Source: Pycnococcus provasolii
Taxonomy: Eukaryota; Chlorophyta; Pseudoscourfieldiophyceae; Pseudoscourfieldiales
Reading direction: 5' to 3'
Length of the DNA: 64,000 nucleotides
NCBI GenBank assembly: GCA_049487715.1
Contig: CP150572.1
Span: 310,001 to 374,000 of the forward strand
Shown: piece by piece, positions 58,852 to 64,000 of the stretch
Position numbering within the stretch: position 1 is the first letter of the stretch
Layout: each line of letters opens with the position of its first letter
The notes under the pieces: generated by a model
The model's database searches: none
The model's input: the letters and a program-made list of their open reading frames with translations, nothing else
What the model was told of the DNA's origin: nothing
Program-made: the position numbers and the translations under genes

Positions 58852-59490
58852 CGAAGAAATTTCAGTTTTGGATCAAAAGGGCCTTTTTTGTTTCAGTGTT
58901 GGATCATTGGATCAAAGTTGGATCAAGTTGGATCAAGTAAGTTGGATCAAGTTGGATCAGTTGGATCACGTTGGATCAGGTTGGATCAAGTTGGATCAAA
59001 ATTATACCACCCCGTAAACGGTTCCCAAAGTCGTGTTACTGCCCAAACGTTAGGGCATCCGTCCCAAAGGTTTAGGGTAGGGTTTATAACAGCCAACGCC
59101 ACTATCAAAGATATTCGGTAGACGGCGCAGTACTCACTCCGCCGAGCTTGTACCACCTTAAGGCCGCCAAGTTCAAGGGGACCTTAAGTACAAGAGGCGA
59201 GAAATATGACAGCGTTAAATGGTGCTAACTGAGGCCGGAACACATGCTATTTATAAGCCCTACCCTAACCTTCGGAAACGGATGCCCTAACGTTTGGGAA
59301 GAACACGACTTTGGGCCCTGCACAACCATAGTGGGTGGTATGGGTCTGGTCGACGCCACAAGTCGAGAAATTCCTGGAAATTTCTGGTCGACGCCACAAG
59401 TCGAGAATTCGGATTGATCCAAAACTGAAACGCAATGATCCAACACTGAAACAAAAAAGGCCCTTTTGATCCAAAACTGAAATTTCTTCG
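58852..59490. mobile_element. ~640-bp foldback element with 58-bp perfect outer arms
   Basis: 58852-58909 is the exact reverse complement of 59433-59490 (58 bp; arm starts CGAAGAAATTTCAGTTTTGG). Further in, 59024-59062 pairs imperfectly with 59277-59316 (CCCTAACGTTTGGG core), and 59068-59095 pairs with 59247-59275 (GGTTTAGGGTAGGG). The apex is near 59160-59185 (CCTTAAGG...CCTTAAG). The left arm additionally carries a GTTGGATCA minisatellite; the right arm carries two GGTCGACGCCACAAGTCGAG copies. There is no coding frame. Probably a non-autonomous foldback/MITE transposon or an expressed hairpin locus. Confidence 0.8.
58912..59001 (+). repeat. (A)GTTGGATCA minisatellite
   Basis: About nine units of GTTGGATCA with variable A/AGTA spacers, inside the left arm of the foldback element. 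The right arm has no counterpart. Confidence 0.9.
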
Positions 59491-59603
59491 AACAGGGACT
59501 TCTCAACAAAAGTGCAGAAGTTTCAGCCCGACTACGCCGTGGATCCAAGCAGCACGGTGGAGGGTGTTGGAGCCTGAATGTATATAAAATCATAGTAAAG
59601 ACT

Positions 59604-61133
59604 TCACAATTTGTCGAGTAGGCTTTCGCGCCACAAGCGCACCTTCTCGCCCTGACTCACGTGCGTGTTGGCTCGACTTGAGCTTGGTAAGGTGATGAGA
59701 CGAACTGTCCTTGACCCATCACGCCACGTATCGCCATTCGCGCTTATTTCCTTTCGAAGATCTTTCGATTTTACGAACGAAGATTTCGCCTGTGCTCCAA
59801 TGAAGCACACTCGGTCAATACTGTCGTGCGTTCGCAGGAACGTGCTCAGGTCATTCAATTTCTTCACTCCACGTCGTGACTTCAGGTCCTCGTAGACATC
59901 CCAGATGGCGATGCCAGCAGCGGCAGCAGCTGCACGCGCCGCGGTGTACTCTCCCGTGCACCGTGCGTTTAGAGCTGGGCCGAGAACGCTCCACATCGAC
60001 CGCTCGGCGTACTCTGTACCCGGTATCTTTGGCGCTGGCGACGCCGTATGTCCAAGTAGAAGCACGCGTGGAACTTCTGCGCCTATGAGCGGTCCGCATA
60101 CGGCGCTTGCGTTGTTGGTGTCATCGGTGCGTGGCTTCTTTGCAGGACCACCCTCTGGCTGAGGCGTCGACGGCGACGGCGCCGACGACGTCGTCGCAAG
60201 TTTGTGCTCTTGCCCTTCATCCAAGAAGGGTCGTAGTCCATCGAGATGTACGGAGGCACTATCGAGCCCTTCCTCGTCAGTCCACGCAGTGAGGGCGGCG
60301 GTCACAGCGTCGGTCGCTGCGGCACGATTTGCCTGCTTTATTTTCAGCACCAGTACGTCTTCGCGAGCTCTGATGTCTTCCACCTCTTGGATTTTGTGTC
60401 CATAGCGAGGCGTGGGCAAGGTTCCTAGCACCATACGCTTCTGCTCTCCCTTGCGATCCAATGCTGCGTGCACCGTCGCAATAAACTTTTCACTTTTAAG
60501 CTCCATCTTCCCCACCTCGTCGATGACGACGACGACGGGCGTGTTGGCATCGTCGCACCTCGTCACAGCTGGAAGAGCCGTCTCTTCGAAGTCTGCGACG
60601 TGCACGACGTAGTTTCCCACGGATGGACCCATGGACTTCGGCACAGACTTCCCCGCTGTGTATGCCGTGGCAAGTCGTGCTTTTTTCACAGGCTGATTCC
60701 TATCGAAAGAGTCCACGATCGGCACAACGTCGAAACCAAGCCGCTTTCCCCCCCCAAGATGAGCATCGCTCCGTCTCTCCGTCGTCGTAAATCCGCAAAT
60801 CGAAAACACCTTCCCCACCTTCCCAGCCACCTTCCCATCCAAATGCCCCACCTTCCGATCCAAACGTGTTTCTCCTCCTAACCTTAACCTCCCTAAGAGT
60901 AGCCTCCTAACCACAGTTTCGACCAGAGTCGTTTTCCCAGACGAGGGTGCACCCGTGACGAACACATGATACGGGACACAACAAGCACTTCGAGAGGGAG
61001 CACACACAGACTCAGAGAAGGGCATGGCACGGTTCACCTGGTTGAAAAGTGCTCTGTGAAAAAAGTCATATGCAAATTCACAAGTCTGTATCAAGCGTGT
61101 GGTGGAAAACACACCCCGGAGGAAATATCGCAA
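59604..61133 (-). CDS. THEP1-type NTPase fused to a uracil/hypoxanthine-DNA-glycosylase-like domain
   Basis: 509 residues from the first ATG; an internal ATG at 61025 would start just before the conserved domain (473 residues). Residues ~55-275 are a THEP1/NTPCR nucleoside triphosphatase: Walker A FVTGAPSSGKTTLVE, ICGFTTTERRSD, KRLGFDVVPIVD, Walker B VVVVIDEVGKMEL, and MVLGTLPTPR. A charged Ser/Pro linker (about 315-345) leads to RVLLLGHTASPAPKIPGTEY, then AIWDVYEDLKSRRG, RVCFIGAQAKSSF and ITLPSSSRANTHVS. That order (G-x-x-P-S/A-P at the active-site loop, the I-x-x-W-D-V strand, F-x-G-x-x-A, L-P-S-x-S-x-A-N) matches UDG-superfamily family-6 hypoxanthine/uracil glycosylases. The pairing suggests linked nucleotide sanitising and base repair (inference). 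Confidence 0.75.
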   Translation of the reverse strand: MRYFLRGVFSTTRLIQTCEFAYDFFHRALFNQVNRAMPFSESVCAPSRSACCVPYHVFVTGAPSSGKTTLVETVVRRLLLGRLRLGGETRLDRKVGHLDGKVAGKVGKVFSICGFTTTERRSDAHLGGGKRLGFDVVPIVDSFDRNQPVKKARLATAYTAGKSVPKSMGPSVGNYVVHVADFEETALPAVTRCDDANTPVVVVIDEVGKMELKSEKFIATVHAALDRKGEQKRMVLGTLPTPRYGHKIQEVEDIRAREDVLVLKIKQANRAAATDAVTAALTAWTDEEGLDSASVHLDGLRPFLDEGQEHKLATTSSAPSPSTPQPEGGPAKKPRTDDTNNASAVCGPLIGAEVPRVLLLGHTASPAPKIPGTEYAERSMWSVLGPALNARCTGEYTAARAAAAAAGIAIWDVYEDLKSRRGVKKLNDLSTFLRTHDSIDRVCFIGAQAKSSFVKSKDLRKEISANGDTWRDGSRTVRLITLPSSSRANTHVSQGEKVRLWRESLLDKL

Positions 61134-61157
61134 AGCGAAAAATCAAACCGGCGTTCC

Positions 61158-61214
61158 AGTTAGGGTTAGGGTTAGGGTTAGGGTTAGGGTTAGGGTGAGA
61201 GGGTTAGGGTTGTA
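61158..61214 (+). repeat. Interstitial telomere-like TTAGGG tract
   Basis: Six perfect TTAGGG units, then a GTGAGAG interruption and another TTAGGG. It is 25 bp upstream of the THEP1-fusion frame start, on the promoter side of that gene. Confidence 0.95.
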
Positions 61215-61363
61215 CCTTAACGGAATTCTAATTGCCAGTCTGTGCCAGTGTAAATTTAAAGGCATTCGTTCTTGGCTGAACTTTAAGAAGTGCTTTTTAC
61301 CTTTGTGACATCACATTTTCCTGATTTTTATTTTATTTTATTTCATTTAAATAAAACGATATG

Positions 61364-62653
61364 CTATGCGACGCTCATGACGACGGCACTCGGAGGCTCG
61401 TTCGGACTTAAACGTGCGACACACACGCGGTCGCCAACCTCGTAAGGCTCCACGTCAAGCTCGAGAGGACGCGTGTCCTCCGCACTGTCCGTCACCAACT
61501 GCATGACCGCCTCGGCGGCGCGCACGCCAATGTGGTTACCCCATAGCCTCAGGCTTGTCAGACGTGTCGACCGAAGCGCATTCTCAGCGAGGGCGACGAT
61601 GCCGTCCGACTCGATACCGTTCGAGCGCACGTCGAGGTGGTCGAGCGTGTAGTTGAATGGAAGCGCCTGCGCAACGTCCATCACGCCGCGCGTTGCAAGG
61701 CGGTTGCAGCTGAGGTCGAGCCACGTCACCTCCGGATGCTGCGTGAGAAGCCGGTGGATTGCCGCGCCACCCATCTCGGTAAGCTCGTTGCACCTCAAGT
61801 TGAGCTTTCGCAGTGTGGCATTGCGCGTCAACCCGTAGTCGACGAGCGTATGGCATCCGTGGTCTCGCATTCGGTGCTTTCCGAGGTTTAGCGCGGTGAG
61901 CGTGTTGTTACGCGCGAGCATCTTCGCGACGTGCACGCTCGTCTCGTCCTCGATGCTGCGAATGCGTGGGTTCTCGAGGTTGAGGTCGTTCAGCGTTTTG
62001 TTCGCCTCGCAGAGCGCGGCACACACTGCGATGACGGTCACGTCACCAAACTCGCAGTTTCCAACGTCGAGCGCCTGCAGAGTCGTGTTCGTCTCGAGGA
62101 ACTTGGCGACGACCACGCCACCTTCGTCGGTGAGAGGGTTGCCGTTCACGTCGAGCGTGGCGAGCGTGGCACCATCCTCAGCCGCACTGGCGGTGTTGAG
62201 AGCCTCGACGATGCTCGCGATTCCCGCCGGTCCGATGTCGTTTCCTCGCAGGCTGAGCGTTCTTAGCGTCTTGCACGTTTCGACGCCCCGTGCAACCGCC
62301 TTGGCACCCGCGTCGTCGATATTGTTGTACGATAGGTCGAGCACCTTGAGCGCCTTAAGGCACGACAGTGAGTCGCATATGCTGAACACCTGCATGTAGC
62401 TGAGTCTTCCTGTGAACAGGTCCACGTTCGAGCCACTCAAGCTGACGGCGACTGGGTCTGACGCCTCAGGGAACGCTTGCGGGTCCGTCGCGGCGTCGGC
62501 GGCATCCTGTGCGTCAAGCGTCGCGAGGAAGAGGCCGACAGGTTCGCACAGGAAGTCTCTGCACTTGTCTAGGTACCCCTGTCGACACACCGCCGAGTCC
62601 GCCGAGGGCGCTGGCGCTGCGGGTTCGGCCTGTGGAGGAGCGTCGTCCGCCAT
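61364..62653 (-). CDS. Leucine-rich-repeat protein, ribonuclease-inhibitor type
   Basis: Start taken at 62653 (context GATATGGCGG; an in-frame ATG seven codons earlier exists). 429 residues. After a short Ala/Pro-rich part and a capping region with YLDKCRDFLCEPVGLFLATL, about ten LRRs of ~28 residues follow. They have the L-x-x-L-x-L-x-x-N-x-(I/L)-x-x-x-G pattern, for example LKVLDLSYNNIDDAGAKAVA, LRTLSLRGNDIGPAGIASIV, LRKLNLRCNELTEMGGAAIH and LTSLRLWGNHIGVRAAEAVM. The C-terminus is a ~50-residue DVEPYEVGDRVCVARLSPNE-type domain resembling a small beta-barrel. Intracellular protein-protein interaction role; partner unknown. Similar LRR proteins are common among flagellar and dynein-assembly factors, but nothing decides that here. 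Confidence 0.8.
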   Translation of the reverse strand: MADDAPPQAEPAAPAPSADSAVCRQGYLDKCRDFLCEPVGLFLATLDAQDAADAATDPQAFPEASDPVAVSLSGSNVDLFTGRLSYMQVFSICDSLSCLKALKVLDLSYNNIDDAGAKAVARGVETCKTLRTLSLRGNDIGPAGIASIVEALNTASAAEDGATLATLDVNGNPLTDEGGVVVAKFLETNTTLQALDVGNCEFGDVTVIAVCAALCEANKTLNDLNLENPRIRSIEDETSVHVAKMLARNNTLTALNLGKHRMRDHGCHTLVDYGLTRNATLRKLNLRCNELTEMGGAAIHRLLTQHPEVTWLDLSCNRLATRGVMDVAQALPFNYTLDHLDVRSNGIESDGIVALAENALRSTRLTSLRLWGNHIGVRAAEAVMQLVTDSAEDTRPLELDVEPYEVGDRVCVARLSPNEPPSAVVMSVA

Positions 62654-62673
62654 ATCAGTTCTAGTTGGTACCA

Positions 62674-63808
62674 ACTACTCAGTACTGCGGGCGGGTGATG
62701 TTCGTTCCTGAGTTGCAACTTGATGTTGCACCTTGCAAGCACCGTTCAGAACGGCCTTCTGGGCCGCAAGCACGCAAGCCGAGCGAAACAAGAAGAAAAG
62801 CTTTGAGCACCGAGCTCAGGTGGTCGGTCCCCTCCGCTTTGCGCACCTGTTACAACTTACAATAGGTACAACCACCAAGGTGGTGTTGTGCCCCCCTCCC
62901 CCCCTCCCCTCCCTTCCGTGCAACCCCTCCGCCCATCCCTCCCTCCCATCCCTCCCTCCCACCTCTCACTGTTGAGTGGGCCCCTCCGATGGACCAAAAC
63001 AAGGGACCGTAAAAAGTAGTAGAGGTAAGAACTACTAGTGTAACTCGACCAAACGTGCCGCTTGCCGGAGCCCCTCCAGGGGGCGGCTGGGCCCGTTCTG
63101 GAAAGCAGACCCAGGTCGATGGACGATGAGTGGGCCTCGACCAAGCTGTCCTTATGTGTTTCTTGCCGGAGCCCCCCAGAGGCCCAGCCGTTGTGCAGGG
63201 CCACTCAAGCAAAAGTAAAGGGCACGTGCAGCAAGTCCTAAAGAAGGTCTCCACCAACCAACCCTCTCCCTTATTCATGGAATTCAGGCAGGTGCGCAAA
63301 AGGGAGTTGGGGGTTTGATGCGCAATCGAACCCCTAGTCTAATCAAACTCCTCCACTTGGCCTATCTCACTGGGCCCTTGGGGGCGCTGCCAGGTGTCGC
63401 CATTGCCTTGGCCGAACTTTCCCAGCACGCTCAGCACGCTCGTTTGCGCCATCAGGCAACTTCAACTTCGCACTTCGCCTCCGCCTCAGGCCACGTTCCG
63501 ATGTATCGCGTCATCTTCCTCTTGTCTATTTGTGAAGGGTGCAAGTGATCATCGTGATCTTCGTCATGTCTATGATAACGCTCCCTCCTCCTCCTCCTCC
63601 TCCTCCTCTCTTCCTCCTTCCTCTCCTTCCTCCTCTTCTTGCCATTCATTCTTCACGCACTCAAGCGTGTTCACACTTGCTGTTTCTTGCGTCACTGCCT
63701 TCTTAAGCGTACCTTCTTAACGCTTACCAACCTTCTTAAGCGTACTCGCCTGCTTGCTTGCTTTCGTTAAGCTTTTCATCACCCTTCTTTCCGACGCTTG
63801 CTTCCACC
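62674..63808. other. Intergenic spacer
   Basis: A pyrimidine-rich tract (62890-62965), two direct copies of CTTGCCGGAGCCCC (about 63060 and 63161), a CTC microsatellite (63583-63640) and repeated CTTCTTAAGCGTAC words (63698-63745) leading up to the next ATG. No gene seen. Confidence 0.55.
63583..63640 (+). repeat. CTC microsatellite
   Basis: (CTC)n with TTC interruptions, about 60 bp, upstream of the last gene. Confidence 0.9.
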
Positions 63809-64000
63809 ATGCTTGTCAGCTCGAAGCTTACACGCGAAGGAGAACACCTCACGGCCTACACGGACATTGACGCTCGCTCTCAGCTTGCCGTCATACACCC
63901 GGAGACTGAGGCTGAGAAAAATAAATTTAAGTTCACGGATGGAGAGCTTAAGGTGGAGACGGCGTGCTGCGGCACAAACTCCAACAACAACAAGGACAAC
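63809..64000 (+). CDS. 5' end of an unidentified gene (partial)
   Basis: The ATG at 63809 has a good eukaryotic context (TTCCACCATG). The frame stays open for 64 codons to the window edge: MLVSSKLTREGEHLTAYTDI, then a charged stretch (HPETEAEKNKFKF) and an Asn-rich end. It has no signal peptide. Too little is visible to name a family. Confidence 0.55.
   Translation, partial: MLVSSKLTREGEHLTAYTDIDARSQLAVIHPETEAEKNKFKFTDGELKVETACCGTNSNNNKDN

Noticed and set aside
1-64000. tRNA, rRNA and other structured RNA genes
   Set aside because: No cloverleaf with A and B box signals and no rRNA core sequence was recognised by eye. A covariance-model scan would be needed to exclude small ones.

Overview
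This is nuclear DNA of a photosynthetic, flagellated eukaryote, most likely a green alga of prasinophyte or chlorophyte grade. The evidence is a PsbR-type photosystem II subunit whose presequence looks like a simple plastid transit peptide, Ser-Pro-rich pherophorin/extensin-like wall proteins, several ciliary genes, a retromer VPS35, a tRNA-splicing endonuclease subunit, and canonical GT-AG introns (83 and 189 bp in the two best cases). Most large genes are uninterrupted. Telomere-like TTAGGG tracts recur inside the window. A chlorarachniophyte, with a secondary green plastid, is less likely but not excluded. I see no rRNA, tRNA or CRISPR.

Layout. 0-2.9 kb: the 3' end of an unknown gene, an FBXO3-like SMI1/KNR4 fragment, and repeats. 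2.97-6.27 kb: a secreted SRCR protein. 6.3-8.7 kb: repeat-rich spacer. 8.7-12.7 kb: a giant Cys/Thr/Pro-rich surface protein with one membrane anchor. 14.2-16.0 kb: a secreted FG-GAP-like protein. 16.2-19.7 kb: gene wreckage, including a Hint-like fragment and two copies of a ~312-bp repeat. 19.85-21.9 kb: PsbR, a predicted plastid membrane protein and a broken virus-type primase-helicase fragment. 22.3-29.2 kb: a 46-bp tandem array, TTLL9, a Pro-rich protein, a CEP95-like gene and a small two-exon gene. 29.5-38 kb: an MFS transporter, the paralogue of the SRCR protein without its SRCR domains, and a GT31-like glycosyltransferase. 38.2-49.4 kb: a probable CFAP92-like protein, a two-pore K+ channel, a GH15/phosphorylase-kinase-like protein, a MORN protein and a GNAT-ankyrin fusion. 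49.47-51.55 kb: a tyrosine-recombinase retroelement remnant. 51.7-64 kb: an unknown membrane protein, a serine-less esterase homologue, SEN34, VPS35, a large foldback element, a THEP1-glycosylase fusion, an LRR protein and the start of another gene.

Themes. Cell-surface proteins (SRCR, VDTTPP-repeat, pherophorin-like, FG-GAP) dominate the left half. Cilium or basal-body genes (TTLL9, CEP95-like, probable CFAP92-like) are scattered through the middle. The strongest unusual signal is the element at 49467-51554. It has the A1-internal-B1-A2-B2 split direct repeats of PAT/Ngaro/Kangaroo-type (DIRS-order) elements and sits exactly inside a TTAGGG tract, which suggests a recombinase that targets telomere-type repeats. 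Repeats elsewhere in the window also abut TTAGGG tracts.
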